Shown here: piece after piece, positions 12,203 through 30,919 of the stretch | Numbering within the stretch: position 1 is the stretch's first letter | How the letters are laid out: every line of letters begins with the position of its first letter | NCBI RefSeq assembly: GCF_964340395.1 | Contig: NC_135550.1 | Coordinates: 23,104,176 to 23,168,175, forward strand | Direction: 5' to 3' | DNA from: Glandiceps talaboti | Taxonomy: Eukaryota > Hemichordata > Enteropneusta > Spengelidae | Length of the DNA stretch: 64,000 nt | The notes under the pieces: model-generated | Database searches by the model: none | Told to the model about the DNA's origin: nothing | The model's input: the letters and a program-made list of their open reading frames with translations, nothing else | Position numbers and translations under genes: made by a program

Positions 12203-14635
12203 ATTCTCAGAACTATATCTTAGTTAATCTCGGCGTTATTTCTTGACACCAGGAAGCATATAAAACAGACACGACGCAGCCTGACCTTAACTTCGGTGAG
12301 TGACCCCTAGCCCCTGAGACGACCTCGGATGACCTTTCACAGTGTAGCGACTTTCACATTGGTGGCGCTCTTCAAGCGTGACAAAGGTTTTGTTTACACG
12401 AGAATTAGCTAGGTGTAAATTAGGTGATCAAAAGCTATTTTACACGATAATGATATTCGCTGCTGTTATTGTTTATGGAAATGCATTTTATACTCAAGAA
12501 TAAAAAGGCTCGCTGTTTAGGGATCGCCCGAAAAAATCTGAAGTGCTCCAGTTTACCTTGAATTAAATGTTGATATGTTTGAGTTTTTAAACTTGTCATA
12601 TATTGACAGTTTTACAGTAGTTCCTTCATATTTCTTCCATGCCCATTAACCACATTTACACTTACATTGTATATATAATCCTTTAATACAAGTAAGGAAT
12701 TGCATTCTGCCCCCACCCCCATCCCACAGCCTCCCACCCCCACCCCCACCCCACCCCCACCCCCACACTCACACACAAAGTGGCTACCATGATCAGCTCA
12801 AAGAAATTGAATAAATTAATATTTCTTGGGGGAAATATATATTTTGTTAACAAATGAAGTGGCAATTAAATCATAACCCAGGCACGAGAAATATGTGGTT
12901 AAATTCAATAAAGTGTTATTATATCGAATTATTCAACATTCTGATTCTTGGTCTCAATCCCTGATATGTACAGTAGTAGTTCAAATAAGTACGACGTCAT
13001 ATTTTAAAATCTATAAATGCTGACCCGTATTTTATATGTATGTATGTGTCTGTACTTAGACTGCAATGACGTCATAGGTCCGGGCTTATCAACCTGAACT
13101 AATATTTGGGGAAGGGAGATTAGACCGCGCCGCGCGGCCACAGCGGCTGATCTGTCAGTCTAACGGTCTGTGCTGTGAGTGTTCATTTCTTTGTCGTTGA
13201 CGTGTTTGTATGTTATGAATAAACTCAATTACATGTAAGTCTGGTTACAGTACATGCGCCTGGCATTTAACCCCCCCCCCTTGTATCTTAGGCCCTCTCC
13301 TAGAACAGATTTTACAATGTATCCGGACCGTTTCCAACATTTTATCAAAACTTTGTTTACTTGCTGCTCGATGGAGTTCGTGAATGGCGCCATCATTCGG
13401 GTACGTTTGAAACTCGCGATGTTCTGAGGTGAATTATTTGTAGTAATTATCCGTAGATAGTTAGATCTGCTGAAGAAACACTGTAAGAAATGTCTTCTCA
13501 TTCCACACATGACCTAAATACATCTATTGTCCTTTTTGACACTCAGTTTGAATGCATGCCAGATATTAAATTATCATAATGGCCATGAAAGTCATACAAG
13601 TTTAATAGCTATATATTGTCATTTATCAAAGCGTGTTTCATATTACACGTCAAAGTACTTCGTTATTGTGAAGGCCCTCTTCGGTGACTATTATGCGTAC
13701 ATCAGGGATTATGACAGGTGTTTTATGTATGCAAAATACCTATACTGTAAATATTTCTGACCTCTACACACTCTTTCCCGTCGACGGTATTTTTTACATG
13801 TCTTGATGCTTTTGTTTGAAAGAATTTAGTCAACTTATGTTCATAGTTGTAATTCATGAGTATGGTTATTTTTTGTTTTTCAAGGCATGTTTGTGTTAAC
13901 CTTCTTGTCGGGGTAGGATACAGCAAACGCCCCCTTCAGACTGTATTAGAATACCATAGTGCAGAGAGCGTCTGAAAAGAATGTATTTGCCCTAAATTTA
14001 AGTACACTGTATTTGCCACTATCAAAAGAGAGACAGGTCGGTACGTGCTTTTTTACAATGCTCGGGGTTAGCCTGTAAACGAATAAAGTTCATTCGTTTA
14101 CATAGATCATAGTTTGACCCCCACCATATCAATCTAGTTTTGAATATATCTATTGTATTAGACATAACCCTAAAGTTTGACAAGTCCCAGCGGAAATGCA
14201 TCCAACGTTCAATCACAATACAAACATATCCATATACAATACATTTCTGATGAATTGCTAAACTATAAAGGCGACGTCATTTACAATTTGGCATCGTGAC
14301 AAGCGATTGAATAAAAAACGCAGTGACGCAGGAATTTCGATAAAGCACGATTCAATAAAGCGATAACTTCGATCGAGCCGTGTTTACATCACTAACGAAC
14401 GGAGGGTTGCAGTCAGGCGGATTACATGTAAGGCAATCTTATCGCGGTCAAAATCGGGATATCGACGGACTTGAAGGAGATTATAGCCAATGGAAGGATT
14501 AAGTTTACTTTTGTTAAGTTTACTTTTAATCTAGCCTAGATTTAGAGTTATGAATGTGTTCGGTCGTCATGCACACGCTATTAATGTTGTGACGCCTTAA
14601 ATTCAAAACACTGTGCAGTATTCAGTCTTACTTTA
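12203..14635. other. Divergent intergenic region, ALDH6A1 to CARD-DD gene
   Basis: No convincing coding exon was seen. It contains a C-rich (CCCCAC)n tract at about 12711-12772, a C10 run near 13270, and a short CpG-rich patch at about 13118-13150 (ACCGCGCCGCGCGGCCACAG) that may mark a promoter. Short frames in this region have no protein-like composition. Confidence 0.5.
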
Positions 14636-20388
<5,753 letters not shown>

Positions 20389-20602
20389 AAATATCATTCA
20401 AGTATGCACAGACAAAACTGTCAGATGAAAAAGTATACCCGAGTTCGGAGATTTGTACGAACCCTTGAATATTTATACTGACAATGAATGAAAAGGTTTG
20501 AAGCCCTGGGAATGAAACCCTGAGTGAATGTGTTACTGGATTGATTTGTTTAATTTTGTACCTCAACTACGAAAACCATAACTTTTAGTTTGCTTTAAAC
20601 AA

Positions 20603-20608
20603 AATAAA
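20603..20608 (+). terminator. Poly(A) signal AATAAA of the CARD-DD gene
   Basis: AATAAA lies about 215 bases after the TAA stop at 20386-20388, within AT-rich sequence. It is the first canonical hexamer downstream. Confidence 0.5.
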
Positions 20609-21990
20609 GTTAAACTTTTTGTCTACATTAGTGGTAAATCAAAACTTTCATCTATGCTGGTAAGCTTATAGTAAGCAACTAAGCTCACACCACATCTTTC
20701 GAGATGTAATGTGTCGCCTATTTCGCTAGCTACCTAGCTAGCTACTGGCTTTCTTGTAAAAACTCAATCATGACCAAACCATGTCGACAAAAAAAATTGG
20801 TCCCCAGAAAAACTTTGTTTCTTTTGAGTCACGGTGATTCATCAATGAGCAAGGTTCGTCGCTGAGGGCGCGATTCAAAAACGTTCACAGTAAACTTTTT
20901 CAGTTCGACAGGTGTTGTGCGCTTTGGTTTTGTCAACGAACAGCAAAATAATGTCTTTGCCAGGCTGGTGAGTTCTATAAAAACTTTGATAACATGTCTG
21001 AGCAAGTAGAAATGATAAAAAAAATAGAAAGTCACAACAAACTAGTATTATACTAACACAACTGAAGGTTATGCCCTTGGGTTATGCACTGGCTTTAAAA
21101 AAAAGAATGTATCAAGAAATCTGTTCCAATGGTATCTCAAGTTCCACAGATTCATTCATGCTCTTCTATATTCTGTACCCTTACCATATAATAGAGTAGA
21201 ATATACATGTATGTAAGAAACAGGTTTTTGACGTGTGTTATGTGTGGGTAAATCTATACCTTGGACTGGGAACATGGACAATTGTATTTTCAGATTTAAA
21301 AAAAAAGGAGGAGTTAGCTATACTTATCAAAATATTACTGGATATCCAGTAATACTACTAGTAAATATACTTTCATATTAAATGTTTGAAATTTTAATCA
21401 CACACTTTTTAAATTCAGATCCCAGTACATGAACTTTTTGTACTTTGAATTTTAAGTTAATATGTATTTTAAAAATTGTAATTTCATTGTTTGGGGAGAG
21501 TAATACTTTGAAATTTTACATAGAATTATATTCAATTGTTTACAGCAGACAAATCAAAGTAAACTTTAGACAGAGCTTCGTTTTGTTTGCTTAGAGTGGA
21601 TCTTGTAAATAAATGTGAAAACTATACCAAGAAGTATTGTATTTTTTTTTCTTCAAACTTCTCTATGATTCATTGAATCCATTGTAGTGAATCATGACAT
21701 GGCTGGTTAAACCAACATTGAATATGATGACTGCATGTATTTACTGATCATGCAGTTGAACATCATACATATAAAACGTCATGACAAAACGCTCACTCAT
21801 GACCAGCAATATATCATTCATGCATACACAGAGTCAGACTGACAAAGATATACACTTCACCTCACCTATATCACTCATACTCTTACCTTTATAGTTCAAT
21901 TGTGTAAAAACTAACATGATGACAAAAGACTTACTCATTACAAGTACATGTACTACAATGTTCAGCACACCCATCCATACATCTATCCAT

Positions 21991-22028
<38 letters not shown>

Positions 22029-23700
22029 TAATACACACACACACACACACTGACATTTTACCATGTCTATAGCACCACTGAACCTTTGAGTTCAGTTGAG
22101 CTACAAACAAAAAGCTTACTCATTAATTAACAGTAATACCATGTGAAGAACTCACATACACAAACAACTCATAGAAAATAAAGAATTATCAAAATAAAGT
22201 CACTTTTATTTTTGCATCACTTTTGTCATATTGTGGTTTGAATTTTCAGTACACCAGTATATTCTAGCATTGTTTTAACTCTAAATTGATTACTATCCAC
22301 TCCTTACTAACCATGGTTATTTTGATTTTGGCAAATTTAGGCATCTTAAATGACCTATAAATAGACAAGCTAATTCGTGTCTCCTTAACAACCCAATTTC
22401 AAATCTCACCATTCTACACATCTACAATATACTTCTGAATATAAATTATTGGATATCTTTTGATACAGATGCATATAACAATACTGTACACATACTAAAT
22501 AAAGAACTGTGTTGCATGTTAATTTTCAAATGTCTTCACAAATATGTTATACTTATTATGCAGCAAAACATTCAAAATTCACATTCTACGAACTTTCAAT
22601 ATATCTTTTATATTTCTTTTAAAAAAATTACTTATTATGAATGTCCATAAAATGTACATGATAACTAAACTAATACTATAGTGTACTTCTCAAATGTTTT
22701 GGACTTTTAACATGACCTTGACCGTGACCTTGACCTCCACTGACATGTGACAGCTGATGAAGTTTGGGAGATTTGGTTGAAATACTCGAACAAAGACTGC
22801 TCTGAGTAATTTTCTGAACATTGTTGTGATTGGTTGAATACATCGTAAATGTTAATATTTGTCCCCTTCTCACACTAATCTAATACAACAAGTGTTACCA
22901 ACTAGAACAGAAAAATTCTAAAACAGCGATATTTTTACTGGTATTATTTAGATATGTTTAGTGCAGGGCTAGATGTGTCATGTCATTCAGCCCTTATCAT
23001 GAAATTATATCTGATAGGGTAGCACCAGACATTGTATCTTACAGACGAGTGCATGGCTTGCCACTAAATTCACACTATATAAACCATTAAAAGATGCATC
23101 AGTACAATCCAACACAATATGAAATGTTTGATACATTGGTAAAACAAGTGTGACGTCACCCTGATGAATTCTGTTGGTCAAACCATAGATACTGAAAGTG
23201 AAGTTATAAAAGTAGGAGTTAGCTGGATGAATTGTTTGTAGGAGTTGTGTGGGTGGTAGTCTGTCTACCGTGACATGATGAGTATGTCTATGAAGAATTG
23301 TTGTTCTAGCAATACTTATAATAGTTTATATGATATGCCATAACAAGGCACCCATATGCTATCGGCCATGCCCTTTTGGCTGGTGCGGATGGGGTGACAT
23401 GACCTATTTCAGTCTATACTCATAATGGCGGGAGGCATGTTAGGTGATTGGGTGGAAGATTCCATAATAGGGAGGGAAAGTCCAAAAGTACAAACTAAAA
23501 GCACTATACTAGGGTGTATGTTTAAATCATGCATAAACCTTGATATTAGAAAGGTTGACAATACAAGGGCACATACATGGTGTAATCAAGTAATTATACT
23601 TTATATGACATAACATGTAAAACATTCCAGTTCTCAAGTGATGTATCTGGTTCTTGTGTATTGTACCAGGGCACATACATGATGTTATCAAATCATTGAG
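20609..23700. other. Tail-to-tail intergenic region without genes
   Basis: Between the CARD-DD and Mab-21-like stops no coding exon is visible. It holds a (CA)n run at about 21992-22050 and a short TGACCTTGACC-rich stretch around 22710-22740. Part must be the 3' UTR of the Mab-21-like gene, but no clear poly(A) signal was chosen for it. Confidence 0.5.
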
Positions 23701-25405
23701 CTAATATGGCATAAAATGTAAAACAGACTCTGGTTCTCGTGCTATATATCCTGTGATGTCTTTGACTCTGAAATGCATGGTACGTCTGACAGGAACACTC
23801 AGATCACACAATGTATTCAAATCAATGTAAAAGAAATCTTGCAATGTGTTCAGTTTGAGATTTTCCTTCAGTCTTTGCAGCATACCGAGGAACCGCTCTC
23901 CAGCTACGTCACATGACCAATCACCATGACGATTACACTCCCATAACAACAAAGTCCTCAGATGTCTTGCAGAAAGATGTGTCAAACCGTTATCCTGCTT
24001 TTCTCTCATTGCACAGAACAAGTGGAATATCAGGTGGCGACATGGACGAGATTCTGCCTTGTCTTCCGGATTTGGTGCCTTGTTTTTCAACAACCTGTTT
24101 TCAAATATATCCATAGAAATGGACCACAGCCTTGGAACAAGTTCAGCTGAGGGAGGTTTCACAATGCCTTGAGGAAGTACATATTGTCGCCCCTCAAAAA
24201 CCCACATACTGGCGCCTGCGTGGATCTCAGCATGGATTTCTTTCATGAATCTCTTACTTTTTCCCTTTGCATATGGATGATTTGGCCACTTGGGTGGAAG
24301 ACGAGCACCTGGCGGTAGACCAAAACATTTCAGACATGGCACAATCTTGACAAACACCTCATATTCACCTTCTTTGATTTTAAGATTAACAAGTGGAACA
24401 GATTCACTGATAGTGACCATCTCAAGTTCATCTCCATAAATCATAAGTGTGTTATCAATAGCTTCATGTAAAAGTGTATTGACCTTTGACCCTAAGAGAT
24501 AACCTTTCACATCTACAAAGTCCTGCCATGATGAAAGCTTGCCACCATCTTCCAACATGTCAACATCTGTTACTTTGACTGTAGCAGACTGGTCTGGTAA
24601 TGTCATATCTCTAGCAAATGTTGTTACCTGCATGGAGAAACCAATTTACATGAACAAACATTTAGCTCATGAAAGAAGTCCGCAACAAAGCTCTGACTTG
24701 TCAGATATATATTTGAATGTAGTCATACTGACCATATAATATCGGACTCCATAGTCAGAGCTTCCTCAGACTAGCTATATTGGCTATTTGGTGGTTCTGT
24801 GATACAATTCTTGCTCTCCATCTAAAGTTTGCAACTTCATGACTATGATGTTGAGACATCTTTACAGATGTCTGAGGGCGAGAAATGTTTGCTTTCTTTT
24901 ACCCATGGCAAAAGTAAAAAAGGTCACGTGATAAATGATAAATAATAATACATCTTACAAGGTTGCAAATTATTTATATATGTACCTCTATTGTTGTTGT
25001 TGTTGTTGTTATTATTGTTGTTTTACAGCTTGTACGTAAGCAGTTTCATCAAGTACAATTACACTAACCCACCTGAAATGATTGATCACGTTGTGGCAGA
25101 TCAAATGCTAGTCTGTATTCGAATTGGTTTGTGTTTGTACCAGTAACCAGATATTCAGTGCTCACTCTGCCAAGATATGAACCAAAACAATCCATCAACC
25201 TCGGATCAATATCTTTCAATTTCTCTGTTATGCTTTCCACAGTGCGCAAGACCACTTCTGAATTTCTTTTGATAGCATCAAATCTTGGCAGTGCAAACTG
25301 CTTGATGGCTGCATTCACATAATAATTCAGTTTTTCATTCCTTTCTTCTGTGGACGCATCAGTACTGGTACTATCTGGTGGGGTCGCCATGTTTATTTTC
25401 CCCAT
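23701..25405 (-). CDS. Mab-21/cGAS-like nucleotidyltransferase-fold protein, two exons
   Basis: Exon 1 is 25073-25405 and exon 2 is 23701-24627 (minus strand), joined in phase 0 at QSFQ/VTTF, for 419 aa. Residues about 70-105 carry the NTase-fold GS loop (CFGSYLGR) followed by NQFEYRLAFDLP. The C-terminal half has the Mab-21 helical domain signature, best seen in HLSARHLRTLLLWECNRHGDW and ERFLGMLQRLKENL. In cGAS-type enzymes the strand after the GS loop supplies Glu and Asp, and a later strand supplies a third Asp. Here the corresponding positions look like QFEYR and VKIVPCL, so catalytic acids seem altered, as in MAB21L proteins. A non-catalytic role is therefore more likely than cyclic dinucleotide synthesis. 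A downstream ATG (MATPPDS, residue 6) could also start the protein. The exact subfamily was not recognised. Confidence 0.85.
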
Positions 25406-26025
25406 GTGATCAGTGCCCTTTAACCCAATGAAAACGTGAAGTTGCTATCAGGTGTTTGGGCTCGAGAGGGCGCTATAACAAATACGTCATCGCAGGGTAT
25501 TATTACTCGTGTCTATCAATGGACTTTTGTATTTACCCTACATGGTTACAACCAATTTCAGTCACCTACCTTGACATTCGTAGCACATGTTTGGTATGTT
25601 AGCTGTAAAATAATCAAAAGGATTTACCAAAAAGGTGTAAGCTGACAAACAAACCAACAAACATAATCATGAATACAGACAGTGAAATAAACAAATGTAA
25701 ATAGTCAACAAAAACAACCAATTGATAAATATTAAATGAAACAAAAATTTTGAGTATTGATAAATGTTGTCAAGGTCAGACTGTTATTTGACCTGAACAA
25801 AGCTAAAATGTATGTTTGCCCTGAGATTGAACTCATGGTGAGGAAGGTCAAGGCTATGCTATACAAGTAAATTGAAAACAGCTACCTTTACAATTCAGAT
25901 ATATGATCTGTGAACAGAAATTGTAGTAGAGGAGAAGTCAACTTTGGGACAACATAAAAGTCTTACCAAATATTGTCTTCAAAATATATATTTGAGACAT
26001 AGAGGTGGACCTTATGAGATATTAA

Positions 26026-26365
26026 AGTGGCCATATGGATGAGAATTTATTTTGGATTTTTATTTGATAAAACAGCTTCACTATGTTTTTCTACTTGAAA
26101 AAATAATGTGAAATAACATATACCAAGTCCATGTTCACATCTCAATAAACAACAAAACACTTAACAATGTGTAAAATGTTTGTTATTGTATGTACAATAA
26201 CAAACTTTTTACACTTTTTGCATCTTTTTGCAATGTATTGAGTTATGAACATGGACTTGGTATATGTTCTTTTGCTTTATTTTTTTCAAGTAGAAAAACA
26301 TAGTGAAGCTGCTTTATCAAATAAAAATCCAAAATAAATACCAAATTCTCATCCATATGGCCACT
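26026..26365. mobile_element. Palindromic MITE with TTAA target duplication
   Basis: Arms starting AGTGGCCATATGGATGAGAA pair over about 130-150 bases with few mismatches, around a centre near 26190-26210. TTAA lies directly outside both ends (26022-26025 and 26366-26369). TTAA duplication suggests mobilisation by a piggyBac-type transposase. No coding capacity. Confidence 0.75.
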
Positions 26366-29300
26366 TTAAAATCATGGATTAAACAATATGTACTTTCAAC
26401 ATTTTACATTAAAATATGAGATTATATTCTCAATGGCTGTACATAGTTTTCATTTCATATTTCGTTTCTATACAATATATTACCAGTCATAACAATTTCC
26501 CCAAGAGAAGTGCCATATTTAGTCTGGTTAGAAGTAAGAATGATTTGAATTATTCTAATCATTGGTATCTCCATTGGGTGCAGCCTCGAGTAGGAAAGTT
26601 TAAATTACATTCAGAGATATCAACTCCGGAAGTTGTAACTGAACTATTATTTTTCAATGTTTGTTTAACTTATATAGTTGCAATATAGATATGTAATCAC
26701 TTGTAACCAAACTCTATCAAGTAAATGGTCTGTGCCTCTTACATGACTGTTGACATTTGGAAATCAATGCACACAGTATAATAACAGCCTAGCAGACCAA
26801 TACTACAGCTGATTAGAATTAACTAAAGGTTTCATGGAAAGGTTTAATCTATTTCTGGCTATGGCTACAAGGGCAAGGATTTACAGGCAGGAAACTGAAG
26901 TCTTATCATTCTCTCCTACTCAAGGTACATTTCATAGAAAATTCGGTCTAACACTTTTCAGTAGCAGATGGTTATGAGAAGTCAAACAGTTTTGTGAATA
27001 CCGGTCAAAGGAAAACACATTAGCAACAAAGTCCATGGATGGGACTTCAGCAAGTCATGTAAATCCATACACAGTGGATTCTTTCCATTGCTTGTGGTTT
27101 TTACAAAACTCAAAACAATACATTAATAAGAAACACACAAAACATTGGTAAATAGATTATGTCAGGTCTTTTTATTGAATACTCATCTTTCATTTCCTCT
27201 CTGGAACTTTTAAACCATTCACATTTTGATTGTAAAATGACAAGAATATATGATAACAGTGTGATTTCTACTTGTAATAATAGATTTTAGAGTTGTAAAG
27301 ATTTCAGACAAAATAACTTCATTATTGGTATGTGGAATGAATCAGTTGCTTTTTTTCTTGAGTTTGTTGTGTTGAAAGTGTACTTTGTTCTGAGACAAGG
27401 AGAAACCTTGGTTCATTCAGATCTTTACACCACTGAAGACAAACTACAGGTACACATGGCAATATCAAGCAAGGACAACACTGTAAGAACACCTAATAGT
27501 GACAGTGTATTACAATTACAGGCATCATAATCATCAAAATACATTGCAATACTGCTGTATGATTTTTTAGACAGCCAATACACATTATTTGAGATACTTT
27601 TAAGATCATAATTGTACAACAATAAATTCTGACATTTCATCAAAACGTCATGGCAAAAATATCAGACTACAATTTTCGATCCTCGGCAATTGGAAAAATA
27701 GTTGGTGTCTACAATGTGGGATGAACAGTATTAGAACATACTCACAAACTGTCATTTGGTGGGACAACTAGGGAGTATGGTTACTACACCCTTTAACATA
27801 CACCAAATTTGTATCAATGACTCCAGGTGGTCAACATGTAATATCACAAACATTGCATATTGGCTGAAATAAACTAAGGTGAACATTCACGATTGAATGT
27901 GTAATTTGACACAATGACTATCAAAAACATACTATATGTTATTATGTTATCTGCAGTGTACTGTTGTGTAGGTACAGTTTGGACTCTTATAAGATTCATA
28001 CATAGGATAAATACCAGAAAACATATTTACATTGAATGAACACATCAACTGTCGGCTTTACATCTATCTGTACTGATTTAAAGAAATTACACTCATTTGA
28101 GAAGCAAACACTCAAAGAGTACCTTGAGGGAAACACTGATGCTAATACCAGCAATGGACACTTCTGTATAAATAAGTTAACTCTAAACTCTGCATAATTA
28201 CATCCATTGACATCATCAGGTTATAAATCAACAGTTTTGAAGAGTCTGACAGATTCAGTGATTGTTTTCTATGAATGGCACATTAATATACACAACTGAC
28301 TAACAGTTCATGAAAGACTGTATAAAACAGTGAAAATGACAACATCTTATAAACAAAAGATGATTTGCACATTCTTGTCACATCTCGTGCCATTTACAAT
28401 GAGTAACACTGAAGTAAAGCACTTTGTCTATGTGCTACACTCATTTATAGCATTCATATCAAGTGTAAAACCATACTGTTTCAATTGGTTTATTTACAAG
28501 CCTAGCATGTGGCCTTTCTAATGTGGTCACTTAGCATATGAAACTATACTTTTACACTTGATATCGGATGCTATAAATGATTGTGGTACATACAGAAGAC
28601 AGTTTTACTTTGGGTGTTATGGGTTGTAAAAGAAAAATGGAGATCATCCACTTGTCTACATATTCATCTCATAATACCATGACATAAGGCTTACAATTCT
28701 TACAAATTTGTCAAAACTTGAATGTTCTGTGACTAGAGAAAGTTCATTACACTTCATGTAATAGAGAACCACCGACTTAGGACAAATATGTACAAGGTTC
28801 AATATGATCATTGATGAAGAACTGGTGGGGTGGAAGCAGCTATTGGACTTGAGCCAAACACTGACTACAGTACATTGTACTACACTATTGACAGGTCACC
28901 CAAGCTTTATGTTTGATATGTGTACAAGTTACGGTAAATAGACAGTATGATTGCGAGTCAGGACTATGACAAGATGCTGAATTTCAAAATTCCAAAACTG
29001 CTACCGTCTCTATATTATTCCATTATTCAGGTTTTCCCATAGCCAAGTACACACTTAAACATTTTCATTGTTTAGCTTCAGTTTACATGTATGTAGCTTG
29101 ATAAATTCACGAGAAAGTCAGATTTGGGAGTTACTACAACAGTAACAGCTGATAGTGCAGGCAGTGTATAGTTTCACTAGCCAGACCTGCGACTCTCCTC
29201 TGCAATAGGTGGCACAGACTAGTGGTGTCTAACAAGACTACCACATCACAGAGACAAGTCACAGAAGTCTGACAAGCCAACACTATTAAATATACACTAA

Positions 29301-30919
29301 AATGCTATATCGCTTTACTGGATTCTTATTTGAACATAAGTCTTTTCCAAAAGTGCTATGTCAGAAAAGTGAAGGGTTCAATGCCATATGATTCTCTTTG
29401 AACAAAGTACCGGGTAGTGAAGAAATGTTTATGGCTGCGAAAACTTCATTTGTCAATTCCCTAAATATTTCTAATAACTCAGATATTAGAACAAAATTTG
29501 AGTGGAATAAATTCCAAAATCAACAGTCACATTTGCAACCACAAGGTCTTAGCTTTCAATCATGATTTTAACGAAATAAAATTCTTGTAAGCCCCTAGTT
29601 GCCATGGTAATTATGTGAATCTCATAAGTGTTCTTCCCTAAGTTCCCATAAGATAGTGGTAAATTTACACAACAATAGTTATGTAAATATACCAATTGTT
29701 CTGAAATTTGAGTAAGTGGGATACTATCTGATGATAACTTAGGAAAGATCACTGTACAATACATTGCATTGGTAGTACAAGAACCTCTGTTATCAGAGTT
29801 AGACAAGTTTTCAAGTTTTCACTATGTTGAACATGGAAAACATTTCTCAAAAAAATTACAATAGTCCATTTATCAAAAGGGCTGCGACATGTCACTAACA
29901 TGTAGGAGCAACATGTATTTACTCAAACACTATGAAATTTCAAAATACAGTACATTCTATCCTACACTGAGTTGTGGTAAAATTTGAGTGGCCTGCCATT
30001 CACTGAAAATGCTGACTTAAAACTTAGCATGTGCACAAATCTATGTTAAATAAGTGATTGTCTACAATATTTGCGTTTTGATGACCAACAATGTTATGTC
30101 ATAGTTGATAACACAGGACAAGCAAGGGCATGCTAACCCCAACTGAAATATGGACTTACTTTACATATTGTATTGACTGGCCGCCTACACAAATTCTCAC
30201 AATAAATACCTTCACATACATTACTTCCTCTTGACAAAACGAAAGCAGTAAATACCAGTACTCTAATTAAAACAGCTTCACCCCATGTAGCTACTGAAAA
30301 TGTACTTAAACAAGCGTACATCTGTATGATGCATATTGCAAAGAATTTGGACATGCCTTTTGGCCTCGCTGGGTGAATTCCAATGTGGGAAATTATGAAA
30401 CATGATATGCTACCTAATTATAGATCTTGCCTGTAACATAATGCAGCTGCACTATTGGAATTCATATCGCAGTACTGTAAATAAGACAAGCACATGGTAA
30501 AACTTGACATACATAAAGCTCTGATTTACAACACATGTACACGTACAGTTTCATACACAATATGGTATTATCCTATCTAGCATGGCATGATCATTGCCAC
30601 TAGAGTACCAATTGTTCATCAAACAAATAAATACTTATCATGCAAAATTTAGCTAGAGCTCTTTTTGAAAATTTTTTATCAGAAACGACAGAATATATAC
30701 TATACATACACACATGGTCACATATACAGTGCAGTGATGTAGTGATATTAGAAAACACTGGAATGCTGTGGTAATTTACTTTCTTGCAACAATTGTGAAA
30801 AAAACAAGCAGTCTCAGTTGTAGTTTACAATTAGTCTATGCTTGGCTGGTGTTGAAAAGTTCACTTGTGTGTACCCTACATCACTGCATACCTGTATATA
30901 TACAATATTATGTTCTATC
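26366..30919. other. Long non-coding stretch downstream of SOCS
   Basis: No coding exon was found in either strand. Much of it could be SOCS 3' UTR; SOCS4/5 mRNAs have long ones. A minus-strand AATAAA occurs near 27175-27181, but assignment is uncertain. One palindromic repeat is listed separately. Confidence 0.45.
28395..28645. repeat. Imperfect palindrome, probable MITE
   Basis: The left arm TCATTTATAGCATTCATATC and the following AAGTGTAAAACCATA match the reverse complement of 28535-28580. Weaker symmetry extends outwards (AACAC..AAGTAAA..GTCT). The centre is near 28510. Terminal duplication could not be defined. Confidence 0.55.

Noticed and set aside
13229-13510. Minus-strand 93-codon frame next to a CpG-rich patch
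   Set aside because: No domain, no splice partners and ordinary intergenic composition; more likely promoter sequence by chance open.
22705-22745. Tandem TGACCTTGACC as orphan nuclear-receptor sites
   Set aside because: The motif matches ERR/SF-1 half sites, but it is a short degenerate repeat far from any gene start, so function cannot be supported.
23701-25405. An active cGAS orthologue
   Set aside because: The expected acid residues after the GS loop and in the later strand do not seem present, and the zinc-ribbon typical of vertebrate cGAS is not seen.
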